From Comamonas sp. (GTDB lineage: Bacteria; Pseudomonadota; Gammaproteobacteria; Burkholderiales; Burkholderiaceae_C): a DNA stretch of 64,000 nt. The DNA lies in contig JADMKK010000057.1 in NCBI GenBank assembly GCA_015478895.1, positions 1 through 64,000 on the forward strand, read 5' to 3'. Each line of letters begins with the position of its first letter. The stretch's first letter is position 1. Position numbers and translations under genes: made by a program. Below the pieces are notes generated by a model. It did no database searches and was not told where the DNA came from. It saw only the letters and a program-made list of their open reading frames with translations. Shown one piece after another: positions 17,151 through 27,002 of this stretch.

Positions 17151-18566
17151 TCAAGGCTGGCCAACGATGGCAGCCATCTCTGTCAAGCTGTCCTCCATCG
17201 GAGCGGCTTCAAACATGGATTGCTGTAAAAAATTGGCCATGGCCGGCTGCAGGCGAATGGACTCATCGACCTGCGGATCCGAACCGTTTACGTAAGCCCC
17301 TACTTGTATCAAATCTTTACTTTTTTGATAGCGCGAATAGACAGCCCTAAACCGTCTAGCTAACTCAAAGTGATCTCGGCTGACCACGTTGTGCATGACA
17401 CGTGAGGCCGATTGCTCGATATCAATCGCGGGGTAATGCCCTTGCTCTGCCAGCGTGCGTGACAGCACAAAGTGCCCATCCAAAATGGCGCGCGAGGCAT
17501 CGGCAATCGGGTCTTGCTGGTCATCGCCTTCCGACAGCACGGTGTAGAAAGCGGTGATGGAGCCAACCCCGTTCAAGCCATTACCACTGCGCTCCACCAG
17601 CCCAGGCAACTTGGCAAAACATGAAGGTGGGTAGCCTTTGGTCGCCGGGGGCTCACCAATGGCCAGTGCGATCTCTCGCTGGGCCTGCGCATAGCGGGTC
17701 AACGAATCCATCAACAGCAGCACATGCTTGCCCTTGTCACGGAAATGCTCCGCAATGGCGGTGGCATATGAAGCGCCCTGCATGCGCAATAGTGGCGGTG
17801 CATCCGCAGGCGCAGCGACAACCACCGCCCGCTCCCGGTCCTTCGCACCCAAAATATCTTCGACAAACTCTTTGACCTCACGGCCACGCTCGCCAATCAG
17901 GCCCACCACGATCACGTCGGCCTTGGTGTAGCGGGCCATCATGCCCAGCAGCACTGATTTACCTACGCCCGAGCCCGCAAACAAACCCAGGCGCTGCCCC
18001 AACCCCACAGTCAACAAACTGTTGATGGCCCGCACGCCGGTATCCAACGACTCACGCACCGGAGCGCGCTCCATGGCGTTAATCGGTTCGCGGTCCAAGC
18101 TTTCAGCCAGCACGCCGGTCAAATCCCCCGCGTTATCCAGCGGCTTTCCTTGCGAATCCACCACCCGGCCCAGCAAACCATCGCCCATGGGCAGGCGCAG
18201 CAAGCCTGTTGCCAGTGAAGGTGCGTGGGTATCGCCCAGCTTCAATGGCGGAACAAATGCTGCGGCCGGAATCACTTTGGCACCGCAAGACAGGCCCTGA
18301 ATATCGCCAGCCGGCATCAAAAATGCCTTGTCGCCAGAAAAACCCACCACCTCAGCCAGCACCGGCTCTTGCCCAGGCATTTTCAGGTGGCATTGCGAGC
18401 CCACAGGCACGCGCAAGCCACTGGCTTCCAGCACCAAGCCTGTCAAGCGCGTCAAAGTCCCGTGGCTTTGCAGCGGCAGCGGCTGATTGACGCGCTCACG
18501 TCCCACGCGCAGCATGCCGTTGAGCTGCGCAATCACGGTGTCATTTGCGCTCGTTTCAGTTTCCAT
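17151..18566 (-). CDS. fliI: Flagellum-specific ATPase FliI
   Basis: Soluble hexameric ATPase of the flagellar type III secretion system (471 aa), related to the F1 beta subunit. Walker A is [15 protein letters not shown], Walker B region [20 protein letters not shown], and the T3SS signature [20 protein letters not shown] is complete; [10 protein letters not shown]-like and [11 protein letters not shown] segments follow. The ATG at 18566 (METETSAND) is preferred to the earlier in-frame position since GAAGG precedes it. It overlaps the end of fliH by 11 bases. Confidence 0.96.
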   Translation of the reverse strand: METETSANDTVIAQLNGMLRVGRERVNQPLPLQSHGTLTRLTGLVLEASGLRVPVGSQCHLKMPGQEPVLAEVVGFSGDKAFLMPAGDIQGLSCGAKVIPAAAFVPPLKLGDTHAPSLATGLLRLPMGDGLLGRVVDSQGKPLDNAGDLTGVLAESLDREPINAMERAPVRESLDTGVRAINSLLTVGLGQRLGLFAGSGVGKSVLLGMMARYTKADVIVVGLIGERGREVKEFVEDILGAKDRERAVVVAAPADAPPLLRMQGASYATAIAEHFRDKGKHVLLLMDSLTRYAQAQREIALAIGEPPATKGYPPSCFAKLPGLVERSGNGLNGVGSITAFYTVLSEGDDQQDPIADASRAILDGHFVLSRTLAEQGHYPAIDIEQSASRVMHNVVSRDHFELARRFRAVYSRYQKSKDLIQVGAYVNGSDPQVDESIRLQPAMANFLQQSMFEAAPMEDSLTEMAAIVGQP

Positions 18567-19365
18567 GGTCTGCACCTTCGTACCATGTCGACACCAGCCC
18601 CAAGGCTGCCACCGCACGCTGCCAGCGGCGCTCTAAACTGCCATCTACTTGCGCGCCCTGGCTTTCCACCAGGCAGCCGCCCAAGGGGACGCTGGCATCG
18701 GCCAGCCAATCGACTTTCGGGCTGGGCAGAGCTTCGCGCAGATGCGCTGACAGTTGCTCAAAATCTTGCGGATTCAACCGCACGACCGCAGGCTTGGTAT
18801 CTGCCCCCAACATTTCCAGAGCCTCGCGCACCACGGGCTGCAGGGCCTGGGGATTGCAACGCAGCTCTTGGCGCACGACTTGTCGCGCAATATCACAAGC
18901 CAGCTGCAACAAGTCCGGCGCCATTTTTTGCTGCAGTCCCTGCACGGCAGTCTGCGCACCGTGCAGCACTTCGTTCAAGCGCTGGGCCGTGTCTCTGCCC
19001 AAATTATTTTGGTAGTCCGACATGCGCGCCTGCCACGATTGGCTCGCCTGGGTTTCCCCTTGTTTAACCCCTTGCTGAAACGCCTCTTGCCGCGCCTGCT
19101 CCAGCAAACGCTGCACTTCCTCTTCGGGCACTCCTGGGGGCAACAAAGGCTCTGGCGCAACTTCAGCGACCTCAATCAATGTTTCTTCAGACGGCGCAGC
19201 TTCCAGCGGCTCTGGCGCTGCAACCGCAGGCTCAGGGCTGAAAGTGGGGTTCATCTTCATCTCAGGCATGGCAGAAAACCCGGAGTTTTTGCCCTTCACA
19301 CTGCCAAAGTGCCAGTGCTGAACACTCTGGGCGTCGATTTCTTCGCTGGGAATAAAGCGCGTCAT
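18556..19365 (-). CDS. fliH: Flagellar assembly protein FliH
   Basis: Regulator and partner of FliI (269 aa), docking the ATPase complex to FliN at the C-ring. The N-terminal 85 residues are acidic and Pro/Ala-rich; a central coiled coil follows ([20 protein letters not shown]), then the C-terminal FliH/V-ATPase E-like domain with [18 protein letters not shown] and [18 protein letters not shown]. It lies between fliG (27-base gap) and fliI (overlap). Confidence 0.92.
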   Translation of the reverse strand: MTRFIPSEEIDAQSVQHWHFGSVKGKNSGFSAMPEMKMNPTFSPEPAVAAPEPLEAAPSEETLIEVAEVAPEPLLPPGVPEEEVQRLLEQARQEAFQQGVKQGETQASQSWQARMSDYQNNLGRDTAQRLNEVLHGAQTAVQGLQQKMAPDLLQLACDIARQVVRQELRCNPQALQPVVREALEMLGADTKPAVVRLNPQDFEQLSAHLREALPSPKVDWLADASVPLGGCLVESQGAQVDGSLERRWQRAVAALGLVSTWYEGADHGN

Positions 19366-19392
19366 AAATTCTTCTCTTGAAGTTTTGCCGCT

Positions 19393-20388
19393 TTAGACAA
19401 AGCTGTCCTCGGCACCACCGCCAATCGTGATCTGGTTCTCATCGGCCAGGCGGCGCACCACTTTCAAGATTTCCTTTTGCTGGGTTTCCACTTCAGACAA
19501 ACGCATGGGCCCGCGCGCTTCCAGATCCTCGCGCAGCGCAGAGGCAGCACGCATGGACATATTGGCCAGAATCTTGTCGCGCACTTCCATCGATCCGCCC
19601 TTGAGCGCAACGATCAAGGTTTCGGATGCCACCTCGCGCAGCACCAGCTGCAGCGAACGATCGTCGAGCTTGACCAGGTCGTCGAACACAAACATCTTGT
19701 CCATGATCTTCTGGGCCAAATCCGAGTCGTAATTGCGGATCGTGTCCAAGATGGCCACGTCGGCATTGCCACCCAGCAAGTTGATCATTTCGGCGGCCGT
19801 CTTTACCCCGCCCAGCGAGGTCTTGCGAATCTTGTCGCCACCTGCCAGCACCTTGTAGAGCACCTCGTTGAGGTCCTTCAATGCGGAAGGCTGAATCCCT
19901 TCCAGCGTGGCCACCCGCAGCACCACTTCGCTGCGCAGGCGCTCTGGCAGCTGCATCAGCACCGCAGCGGCCTGGTCGTACTCCAAATGCACCAGGATCG
20001 CAGCCACAATCTGTGGGTGCTCATTGCGCAGCAGCTCGGCCACCGAGACCGGGTCCATCCACTTCAGGCTTTCGATGCCAGAGACATCTCCGCCTTGCAA
20101 AATGCGATCCAGCAGCAACGCGGCCTTGTCATCCCCCAAAGCGCGGCGCAGCACCGCTTTCACGTAGTCACTCGCGTCTTCCACCAGCAGACTTTGCGCA
20201 GCGCAATCATCGGTAAAGCGCGCAATCACAAAGTCCACTTTTTCCTTGGAAACACCGCGCATGCGCGCAATCGTCTCACCCAGTTTTTGCACTTCTTTGG
20301 GCGACAGGTGCTTGAAGACCTCGGCCGCCTCTTCCTCGCCCAAGGACATCAGCAAAATGGCAGCGTCGTTCAGACCTCGATCATCCAT
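19393..20388 (-). CDS. fliG: Flagellar motor switch protein FliG
   Basis: Rotor protein (331 aa) that joins the MS ring to the C-ring and interacts with MotA to generate torque. The N-terminal domain has DAAILLMSLGEEEAAEVFKH, the middle domain the EHPQIVAAILVHLEYDQAA stretch (EHPQ motif), and the C-terminal torque helix carries the charged residues in LDDRSLQLVLREV. Length and layout are standard. It follows fliF by 57 bases. Confidence 0.96.
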   Translation of the reverse strand: MDDRGLNDAAILLMSLGEEEAAEVFKHLSPKEVQKLGETIARMRGVSKEKVDFVIARFTDDCAAQSLLVEDASDYVKAVLRRALGDDKAALLLDRILQGGDVSGIESLKWMDPVSVAELLRNEHPQIVAAILVHLEYDQAAAVLMQLPERLRSEVVLRVATLEGIQPSALKDLNEVLYKVLAGGDKIRKTSLGGVKTAAEMINLLGGNADVAILDTIRNYDSDLAQKIMDKMFVFDDLVKLDDRSLQLVLREVASETLIVALKGGSMEVRDKILANMSMRAASALREDLEARGPMRLSEVETQQKEILKVVRRLADENQITIGGGAEDSFV

Positions 20389-20445
20389 AAGAAACTCTTT
20401 GCGTTATGTGCGTTATCAATGTTGCGTGCTGCATGCCCAGTGCGA

Positions 20446-22131
20446 TCAGTGCGCGTTTTCGCCGTTAACCCAGGTCTTGACAATGTTGGCCACTGCAATC
20501 GGGTTTTGCTTGGCCAAAGCGCGTGCTTGCTCCAAACGCAGCTCCTCTGGCGAAGGCTCACCGGGTTTCAAAGGTGCAATTAGCACGGGGCGCTCCAGCT
20601 CTTCAGCCTCCAGCAAGTCCAGCTGCAGGCGCTCTTTCTTCTTGCGCGATTGAAGAATCGGGCGCACCACACCGAACATCAAAATCAACGCTGCCAGCAC
20701 CAAGCCTGCGGGCCAGGCAATGGAGCGAACCAAGGCAATCGTCTCGGGCTGCTGCCACACCGGCAGATCGGACACCACGCGGGCCTCTTGCAGGAAAGGC
20801 GTATTCATCAGATTGACGGAATCACCGCGGTCCGCGCTATAGCCAATCGTTTCACGCACCAAGGCCAGCATTTGTGCCTGCTGCGCCTCACTCATTGCCT
20901 GGGGCGTCGGTAAAGCGCCAGGCTCCACCGGAGTGCCAGGCAAATAATTCACCACCACCGCCGCCGTCAAACGCTTGACGCCGCCAGTGCTGTTGCGGGT
21001 GACCCGTACGGTCTTGTCCACTTCATAGTTCGTCACCGACTCACGCTTGCTGCCGGGGATCGCCAAAATATTGCTCGACTGACCATTGGCCGCCTGCAGC
21101 GTGGGGGCAGCACCATTAATGGGCGCTTGTGCAGTTTGTGGAGGCTGGTTGCTCACAGCGCCGGGCACACCTGTTGGTGGCACAGCTTCTTTCTCGCCCG
21201 TAGCCTCCAGCACTTGCTGGCTGCGAATCGCGCTGGGCGCCTGGCCCTGGTTTGGGTTGTGCAATTCAGAGGTGGACTCGGTGCGCGAGAAATCCAGCTC
21301 TGCCGTCACCTGCGCCTTGACATTGCCCTTGCCCACGACCGGCTCCAGAATGTCCAAAATACGCTGTGTATATTGCTTTTCCAGCTGCTGCTGGTACATC
21401 AATTGCTGCACGTCAACAGGACTGTCGTCAGCGTTCGGTGTTTGCGACAGCAGCTTGCCCGAATCATCCAGCACGCTCACTGCACCAGGCAGCATCTCCG
21501 GCACACTCGAAGAGATCAAATGCACAATGCCGGCGATCTGCGTACGGTCTAGCATGCGCCCCGGGTAGAGCGTGAGCAGCACAGAGGCCGAAGGCTTTTG
21601 CTGCTCACGGAAAAAACCGTTTTGATTGGGCAGCGCCAAATGCACGCGTGCGTTCTGCACCGCCGCCAAGCCCAAGATCGAGCGTGTCAGCTCACCCTCC
21701 AAACCGCGCTGATAGTTCACGCGCTCTTGAAACTGGGTGATACCAAACTTGCTGTTTTCCATGATCTCGAAACCCGAGACCGAGCCCTTCGGCAGGCCCT
21801 GCGTGGCCAGCTTCAGCCGTACATCATGGATGCGTTCAGCGGGCACCATGATCGCGCCACCGCCTTCGGTGTACTTGTAGGGCACATTCATGCCCGTCAG
21901 CTGCGCCACAATCGCGCCGCCGTCCTTGTCACTCAGGTTAGAGAACAGCACACGGTAATCGGGCTGCCCGCTGAACAAAGAAGCAGCCAGCACGCCTGCC
22001 ACCACCAAAGCGCCAATAGCTCCAGCCATGATGCGCTGGTTGCGATCGAGCGAACTCAACCGCTGCTGCCAAGTCAAGGGACTGGCTGCAGAGGGAGTTT
22101 GTGCAACAGGAATTTCGGCGACTGCGGACAT
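20446..22131 (-). CDS. fliF: Flagellar MS-ring protein FliF
   Basis: Forms the membrane MS ring on which the flagellum is built (561 aa). A short cytoplasmic N-terminus leads to membrane helix 1 (IMAGAIGALVVAGVLAASLF), then the YscJ/FliF periplasmic domains (YRVLFSNLSDKDGGAIVAQL, GVPYKY-like segment, RVHLALP), a disordered Ser/Pro/Gln stretch, membrane helix 2 (AWPAGLVLAALILMFGVVRP) and a cytoplasmic FliG-binding tail. The start at 22131 (MSAVAEIP) is preferred; the frame stays open upstream toward fliE but lacks homology. It heads the fliFGHIJK operon, divergent from fliE. Confidence 0.95.
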   Translation of the reverse strand: MSAVAEIPVAQTPSAASPLTWQQRLSSLDRNQRIMAGAIGALVVAGVLAASLFSGQPDYRVLFSNLSDKDGGAIVAQLTGMNVPYKYTEGGGAIMVPAERIHDVRLKLATQGLPKGSVSGFEIMENSKFGITQFQERVNYQRGLEGELTRSILGLAAVQNARVHLALPNQNGFFREQQKPSASVLLTLYPGRMLDRTQIAGIVHLISSSVPEMLPGAVSVLDDSGKLLSQTPNADDSPVDVQQLMYQQQLEKQYTQRILDILEPVVGKGNVKAQVTAELDFSRTESTSELHNPNQGQAPSAIRSQQVLEATGEKEAVPPTGVPGAVSNQPPQTAQAPINGAAPTLQAANGQSSNILAIPGSKRESVTNYEVDKTVRVTRNSTGGVKRLTAAVVVNYLPGTPVEPGALPTPQAMSEAQQAQMLALVRETIGYSADRGDSVNLMNTPFLQEARVVSDLPVWQQPETIALVRSIAWPAGLVLAALILMFGVVRPILQSRKKKERLQLDLLEAEELERPVLIAPLKPGEPSPEELRLEQARALAKQNPIAVANIVKTWVNGENAH

Positions 22132-22311
22132 GTGTTTTTCCAAATGGGAGCTTGGGCCCAACACGGAGCCCAACGTTGCGCCGATTATTCGGACTTCCCA
22201 CCAATCCGTTCGCTGGATAAGGCGCCCGTTTCCCCACCTATTCGCACAGATGAAAGCCGTAAAACTGCATACGATTGCCCCATCTTCCAAGAATTAGCCA
22301 GGATGAACACC

Positions 22312-22635
22312 ATGGATCTCAGACTTCAAAGCGCCACCTCATCGTTGACCACGCACAGCAGTGACATGGCCAGCCGATTGACCAAGCCTTTGCAAAAGGC
22401 AGAGGCCGATGGTCATGGCTTTAGCTCAGCTTTGGAAAATGCCTTGCGCTCTGTCAGCGCAGCCCAGAACAACTCCAGCCACTTGCAAAAAGAAGTGCAA
22501 CTGGAAAACCCATCGGTCAGCCTGGAAGAAACCATGGTTGCCATGCAGAAAGCACAAATCGGCTTTCAAGCCACTTTGCATGTCCGCAACCGCTTGGTAC
22601 AGGCTTACACCGATGTCATGAACATGCAGGTCTGA
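22312..22635 (+). CDS. fliE: Flagellar hook-basal body protein FliE
   Basis: Small export substrate (107 aa) that joins the MS ring to the proximal rod. The conserved C-terminal part is clear: FSSALENALRSVSAAQN, VSLEETMVAMQKAQIGFQA and HVRNRLVQAYTDVMNMQV. I use the ATG at 22312 with AGGA eight bases upstream; an ATG at 22303 would add three residues. It is a single-gene transcript divergent from fliF, sharing a 180-bp intergenic region, and ends at a strong terminator. Confidence 0.95.
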   Translation: MDLRLQSATSSLTTHSSDMASRLTKPLQKAEADGHGFSSALENALRSVSAAQNNSSHLQKEVQLENPSVSLEETMVAMQKAQIGFQATLHVRNRLVQAYTDVMNMQV

Positions 22636-22710
22636 GCACCTGCTTGTGCATGCTGCCCGGCAAAGGCCAGCAGCATGCTCGAACGCTCATCCCCTTCAAA
22701 AAAACTTTAT

Positions 22711-22743
22711 GGCCGCACCCTCACGGGTTGCGGCCCTTTTTTG
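22711..22743 (+). terminator. Intrinsic terminator after fliE
   Basis: GGCCGCACCC and GGGTTGCGGCC form a GC-rich stem (one bulged base, 4-nt loop) followed by a T-run, 75 bases after the fliE stop. The 22636-22963 gap otherwise holds repeat R3 and the fliT terminator. Confidence 0.85.
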
Positions 22744-22760
22744 TTCTTCAGCACAAACAA

Positions 22761-22845
22761 AAAAATAGCAGCATGCCTTTTTAAAACAAGGACTTCAGCT
22801 AATTTAATAGCTAAAACCCTTTATCTACAACGGCAACCTGCTATC
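22761..22845. repeat. Palindromic intergenic repeat, copy R3
   Basis: Diverged copy of the repeat family between convergent fliE and fliT: AAAAATAGCAG...GCC at the left, ACTTCAGCTAATTTAATAGC core, GGC...CTGCTAT at the right. It has more mismatches than the other copies. Confidence 0.6.
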
Positions 22846-22887
22846 AAAACACAAGCCCTCCAACTACATCCACCTTCTTCGGGCACC

Positions 22888-22922
22888 AAAAAGAAAGCCC
22901 GCATACCTTGCAGCATGCGGGC
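22888..22922 (-). terminator. Intrinsic terminator after fliT
   Basis: GCCCGCAT (22897-22904) pairs with ATGCGGGC (22915-22922). Read on the minus strand, the stem is followed by TTTCTTTTT. It ends the fliD-fliS-fliT transcript. Confidence 0.85.
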
Positions 22923-22963
22923 CTGGCCAAACCTTGGAGGGAATAGCTTGAAAAAAATCACCC

Positions 22964-23254
22964 TCAGTGTAGGACTGACGATAGGGGCTTGGCGCCCATG
23001 TGCTCCAGCGTCAACAACCAAGGCTCAGCCAGCACACGAAGCTGCGCATCATTGCGCAAAATACTTTGCATGATGCGCGTCTTTTCCTTGCGCTGCACAG
23101 GCGTCAAATGCATCTCTTGAGACTGCACACGCAACTCACCAATCAATACGGCGCACAGCTTCTCGCACTCCACTACGCCCGCCCAATTTTGCTGCATAGC
23201 GGCAGACAACATTTCCGCGCTCTTGGCTTCAATGGCCTTGTAGTAATCAAGCAA
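22964..23254 (-). CDS. fliT: Flagellar protein FliT (FliD chaperone)
   Basis: Small helical export chaperone (96 aa), expected to bind FliD. The order fliD-fliS-fliT is the main evidence, with a FliT-like opening (LDYYKAIEAKSAEMLSAAMQ), a tryptophan-containing helix QNWAGVVECEKLCAVLIGEL, and a charged C-terminal helix region. I choose TTG at 23254 because AGGAG lies exactly six bases upstream; the frame is open to an ATG at 23308 inside fliS. Sequence conservation in FliT is low, so the name rests largely on context. Confidence 0.78.
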   Translation of the reverse strand: MLDYYKAIEAKSAEMLSAAMQQNWAGVVECEKLCAVLIGELRVQSQEMHLTPVQRKEKTRIMQSILRNDAQLRVLAEPWLLTLEHMGAKPLSSVLH

Positions 23255-23279
23255 TCTGTTCTCCTGCACAACGACCACC

Positions 23280-23690
23280 TTAACCCTGTTGATTGGCCGT
23301 GGGTCCAATTTCTTTCCAGCCCAGGGCTACAGGCTGCAAAATTTTGATAACTTCTTCCACCAATACCGCATTATTGTGAATATTGGCTTTCGTTAATTGG
23401 GCCACAGAATAGTCATAAAGCAACTTCAAATTAGCAGCCAATTCCCCACCCTTTTCTAAGTCCAGCCCCATAGCCAAACCCTCTTGCAAAATGCGTACAG
23501 ATTTGGTTATATGACGACCTTTAACTTCAACTTCACCTCGCTCAATCGCGCCACGCGCCGCATTGAGCGACTGAAAAAGACCGTCGAACAACATCTGGAT
23601 CAGTTGATGCGGCGAAGCACTCTCCACACCCGAATGGGCGCCCACTTGCCGGTAGGTATTGGCCTTGCTAAAACCTGGAGATGAAAACAT
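23280..23690 (-). CDS. fliS: Flagellin export chaperone FliS
   Basis: Cytoplasmic chaperone (136 aa) that binds flagellin C-termini before export. Conserved features: the tyrosine-containing N-terminal region (SKANTYRQVGAHSGVESASP), HQLIQMLFDGLFQSLNAARG and KGRHITKSVRILQEGLAMGL, and LKLLYDYSVAQLTKANIHNN. Start at 23690 with AAGGAG just upstream. It lies 121 bases after fliD and 25 bases before fliT, and serves the three flagellins of this locus. Confidence 0.95.
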   Translation of the reverse strand: MFSSPGFSKANTYRQVGAHSGVESASPHQLIQMLFDGLFQSLNAARGAIERGEVEVKGRHITKSVRILQEGLAMGLDLEKGGELAANLKLLYDYSVAQLTKANIHNNAVLVEEVIKILQPVALGWKEIGPTANQQG

Positions 23691-23773
23691 ATTGCTCCTT
23701 ACTCTTATTCGATGACGCCATGCTGAGCATTCAGCTGCACGAATGCGTCTATTCAGAAAATTTGGTGTCTGAG

Positions 23774-23810
23774 CACGCAAAACTGCGCATTCGACTCTTG
23801 GTTTTGCGTG
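23774..23810 (-). other. Inverted repeat in the fliD-fliS gap
   Basis: CACGCAAAAC (23774-23783) and GTTTTGCGTG (23801-23810) form a perfect 10-bp stem immediately after the fliD stop. On the minus strand no T-run follows, so it looks more like an mRNA-stabilising or attenuating hairpin than a full terminator. Confidence 0.5.
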
Positions 23811-23811
23811 A

Positions 23812-25194
23812 TTATTTCGACTTATTCCAATTCGTCACCATCTGAGTCACATAAGTGCTCAGGCTGTTGAGGGAAGCCATCTTCACATCTAGCGCTGTGT
23901 ATTGTTTGTATAACCGCTCTTCCAGCACCATAGCGCGCTCATTCACTTTATTCTGAGCGTCACTATTGCTCTTAAGCACTTTTTGCAGCGCATCATCCTT
24001 GCTGTTCAGAGTCCCGTCATAAGCCAGTAGCTTGTCGGTGAGATTTTTGAAATTCACAGCAATACCACCGTTTTGCCCCAAGCCATCTGCCTTATTGGCG
24101 AACAGCCCCTTGAGGTCATCGACAGAGGTCAGCGCCTTGTCGAGCTTGGTGTTATCTATTGAAAGCGTGCCGCCTTCCAACATCTGAATACCAATAGAAG
24201 ATAAATTTTTATAGGCACCATTGGAGCCCGATATACCCATCGTCAGCATACGCAGCGAGTTCTGCAAGCTCACTGTAGCGCTATCACCTTGCAATATCCC
24301 TGAACCAGTCAGCTGCGCGGCCTCATCCATCTTGCCATCGGCTGTCCGCACGGCCTTAGTAGATTTGGCCAACAGCTCGTTCAGTGCGTTGTAGGCCTCT
24401 ACAAACTCTTGGATATTCTTCTTCATCCCTTCGGTGTCAAGTTTGACCGTCAGGGTTGCCGTATTTGTAGTCAACTCAGTCGCTGTAAACGACATGCCTG
24501 GAACGGTGTTGGCAAACGTATTGCTGCTGGACTCCACCTGGACACCGTTCAATTCAATTCGAGCATTTCCTGCGGGCTGGGCTTCCGCCTGACCCAATTT
24601 ACTCAAGGCTGGGTCAATAGTTACACTAAAAGCCTTGTCGGTACCCGTTTCTTTGGAGCGCAGCATCAAGCGCTCTTTTCCATCCACATCCGTAATCACA
24701 GAGGCTTGAATACCCATTCCGGCTTCATTTACCTTGACTGCAATCTTGGACAAGGTGTCAGCGCTGGAAATATCAATTTCCTTGATCGTTGCCCCCATGG
24801 TCAGCGTCATCTTTCCTGAGCTGTCCATGGTTTCATCTTTAGCTAATGCTGCAGCAATTTCGCTACCAATGATTGTGGTCTGCGCTTGGGCCAGCTGAGT
24901 TACCTTGATACTGTAAGTGCCAGGCGAAGCGATCCCCGTCATCGTGCCTGAAAGTGTGGTGTTGCTGGAAGAGATATTCACCCCATTCCAAGCGCTGTCT
25001 CGCGTCAACTTGGAGACGATATCACCCAGCTTGGATGTCAGCGATTTAATTTCGCCATAGGTGGAAATCTGGGTCTTCACACTGTCCGCACGCACTTCCA
25101 GCTTTCTCAGGGGTGTTTTCTCTGCAGCCACCATCTGCTCAACGATCTTGGCAACATCCAAGCCGCTGCCAATACCTGCCGATGAAATTGCCAT
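23812..25194 (-). CDS. fliD: Flagellar filament capping protein FliD
   Basis: Filament cap (hook-associated protein 2, 460 aa) at the growing tip that folds exported flagellin. The FliD N-terminal domain has ISSAGIGSGLDVAKIVEQMV and coiled-coil KTPLRKLEVRADSVKTQI; the C-terminal FliD_C domain runs from about 240 and ends with the coiled-coil LNSLSTYVTQMVTNWNKSK. Start at 25194 has AGGAGG eight bases upstream. A good sigma-28 promoter lies 186 bases upstream (25380-25406). No MCP or flaG gene separates it from flagellin. Confidence 0.95.
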   Translation of the reverse strand: MAISSAGIGSGLDVAKIVEQMVAAEKTPLRKLEVRADSVKTQISTYGEIKSLTSKLGDIVSKLTRDSAWNGVNISSSNTTLSGTMTGIASPGTYSIKVTQLAQAQTTIIGSEIAAALAKDETMDSSGKMTLTMGATIKEIDISSADTLSKIAVKVNEAGMGIQASVITDVDGKERLMLRSKETGTDKAFSVTIDPALSKLGQAEAQPAGNARIELNGVQVESSSNTFANTVPGMSFTATELTTNTATLTVKLDTEGMKKNIQEFVEAYNALNELLAKSTKAVRTADGKMDEAAQLTGSGILQGDSATVSLQNSLRMLTMGISGSNGAYKNLSSIGIQMLEGGTLSIDNTKLDKALTSVDDLKGLFANKADGLGQNGGIAVNFKNLTDKLLAYDGTLNSKDDALQKVLKSNSDAQNKVNERAMVLEERLYKQYTALDVKMASLNSLSTYVTQMVTNWNKSK

Positions 25195-25379
25195 GGTGAG
25201 AACCTCCTGAATAAAGTGCGGCGTTTTGCTTTGAGGTGTAGCTCTTGCCAAGAGGACAGCTTGCACCGCCGCTTATTGTGGCCCATGCATCCTGGATACA
25301 AAAGCCCAAACAAAACCTATAGCACCCGCCAATCCGCTTGACTTACGAGCACAGTGCAACTGCTATCGTCGCACTTGGG

Positions 25380-25406
25380 ATATCGGAACACTACGACCAA
25401 ACTTGA
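25380..25406 (-). promoter_or_regulatory. Sigma-28 promoter for fliD-fliS-fliT
   Basis: On the minus strand the sequence reads TCAA, 15 bases, then TCCGATAT, matching the FliA pattern T(A/C)AA-N15-GCCGATAA at the key positions. It is 186 bases upstream of the fliD ATG and points toward it. The rest of the 25195-25611 gap holds only the flagellin terminator. Confidence 0.75.
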
Positions 25407-25508
25407 GAGATTTCATGCAAATGCGTATGTTGGAGTGCTGCGCAGCCACCTGCGTCTTAGCACACAGTCCAAAACCGGAAAAAAGCAAACATCAACACAA
25501 AAAACCAT

Positions 25509-25540
25509 AAAAAAAGACAGCCTCGCTTGCACAAGGCTGC
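25509..25540 (-). terminator. Intrinsic terminator after the first flagellin
   Basis: CAGCCT (25518-25523) and AGGCTG (25534-25539) form a stem that on the minus strand is followed by TCTTTTTTTATGG. It lies about 70 bases after the flagellin stop at 25612. Confidence 0.75.
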
Positions 25541-25611
25541 CATCAAAAGCAAAACGTTCACTCGTCCAGCCCATCTTGCTATTTGGGTAGCAAAATGGAC
25601 TGCATCAACGA

Positions 25612-26811
25612 TTAACGCAGCAAACTCAATACACTTTGTGGCAACTGGTTAGCCTGCGCCACCATCGCGGTCCCTGCTTGTTGCAAGATTTGCGTGCGGC
25701 TGAGGTTGGCAGTTTCCTTGGCGAAGTCGGCATCAATGATGCGACCACGGGCAGCGGTAATGTTCTCACTCTGTATGTCGATGTTTTCGACCGTCTTTTC
25801 AAAGCGGGTCTGCATGGCACCCAGCTCACCGCGTGCGCTGTTGACCTTGTCGATAGCGTTGTCGATGCGCTGCAGGGCTTCCCATGCGCCAGCCTGGGTA
25901 TCAATGTTCACTTCGTGGATACCAACGGCCTGTGTTTCAGCAACCGTAGTAGTACTCACACTGAAGGCATCGCCAAAACCGACACCACCCGACACAGACA
26001 CTGTCGCAACGGCCGAAGTCGCGGTGCTGTTGGCAGCCGTGTTGCGGTAGCTGATGGTGTAATCGTCGCCATCTTTTTCCAGGAAAGCCGTCAGACCCGT
26101 ATCAGCGGTCTTGCTATTGATGGCTTCCATCACTTTACCCAGCGCTTCTTCGTTGGTGCGCTTGGCATCAGCAGCCACAGTCACTTTGGCAGACACGCCG
26201 TTGGCACCTGTTACGGTCACAGTGATGGCGCTGGTGCCGGCCAGACCAGTCACAGCTGTGCCAGCCATGGTGGCGCTGGTCGTACCGAAGGTGGAATTAC
26301 CCAGCTTGTCCACCTTGGTGTTGGCCAAAGCACCCACGGTGATGTTGTCACCAGAGTTGGCACCCACTTGGAACACCGCACCGGTAAAGCTGCCGTCCAG
26401 CAACTTGGCACCGTTGAAGCTGGTGGTTTTAGCCACACGGTCCACTTCGTCGCGCAATTGCTTCAGTTCAGACTGCAGGGCTTCACGGTCGCTCTTGCTG
26501 TTGGTCGCATTGCCAGACTGCACAGACAGTTCGCGCATACGTTGCAGCATGTCGCCCACCTTGCCCAGCGCGCCTTCAGCGGTTTGCGCCAGCGAAATGC
26601 CGTCATTGGCATTGCGCGAAGCGACCGCCAAGCCACGCACTTGCGTATTCATACGCTCAGCGATGGCCAAGCCGGCAGCATCATCCTTGGCACTGTTCAC
26701 ACGCAAGCCCGAAGACAGACGCTGCATCGAAGTTGCCAGCGAACCGCCCGACAAGCCCAGATTGCGCTGGGCGTTGATGGACACCGCGTTGGTGTTAATT
26801 GACATACCCAT
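25612..26811 (-). CDS. fliC: Flagellin (first minus-strand copy)
   Basis: Filament subunit (399 aa). Conserved D0/D1 ends are intact: [20 protein letters not shown] and [20 protein letters not shown] at the N-terminus, and [20 protein letters not shown] with a C-terminal [13 protein letters not shown]. The central variable part (about 170-310) is rich in Thr, Ser and Ala, suitable for O-glycosylation by the enzymes downstream. It is a near-duplicate of the flagellin at 27003-28202, sharing a 114-bp identical tract. Unlike that gene it has no recognisable sigma-28 promoter in its 191-bp upstream gap, so it may be read through from the copy upstream. Start ATG 26811 has GGGG seven bases upstream. 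Confidence 0.95.
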   Translation of the reverse strand: MGMSINTNAVSINAQRNLGLSGGSLATSMQRLSSGLRVNSAKDDAAGLAIAERMNTQVRGLAVASRNANDGISLAQTAEGALGKVGDMLQRMRELSVQSGNATNSKSDREALQSELKQLRDEVDRVAKTTSFNGAKLLDGSFTGAVFQVGANSGDNITVGALANTKVDKLGNSTFGTTSATMAGTAVTGLAGTSAITVTVTGANGVSAKVTVAADAKRTNEEALGKVMEAINSKTADTGLTAFLEKDGDDYTISYRNTAANSTATSAVATVSVSGGVGFGDAFSVSTTTVAETQAVGIHEVNIDTQAGAWEALQRIDNAIDKVNSARGELGAMQTRFEKTVENIDIQSENITAARGRIIDADFAKETANLSRTQILQQAGTAMVAQANQLPQSVLSLLR

Positions 26812-26857
26812 TTTGATTCCCCTTCATGATGGATCTACCTTCAGTGATATGCCTTTG

Positions 26858-26893
26858 CCCAAGCTTTGAAATATGACTCTTCAAATGCTTGGG
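26858..26893. other. Inverted repeat between the two flagellin genes
   Basis: CCCAAGCTTTGAA (26858-26870) pairs with TTCAAATGCTTGGG (26880-26893), one bulged base, 9-nt loop. It lies in the 191-bp gap 27002-26812, upstream of the first flagellin. No T-run follows on the minus strand; it may protect or process a bicistronic flagellin mRNA. Confidence 0.5.
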
Positions 26894-27002
26894 CTTGGGC
26901 TTTTTGTGCGGAGGTTTTGACGCCCCCCGTTTCCTTGTGCACCACCGGTTTGTGGGTTGAAGAGGCGAACAACCCGGTGGCGCAAAACTTTCACAACCTT
27001 GC

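Noticed and set aside
26811-26860. Possible sigma-28 promoter TGATATGC...TTGA for the first flagellin
   Set aside because: Spacing is 13 rather than 15 bases and the -10 lacks the CCGA core.
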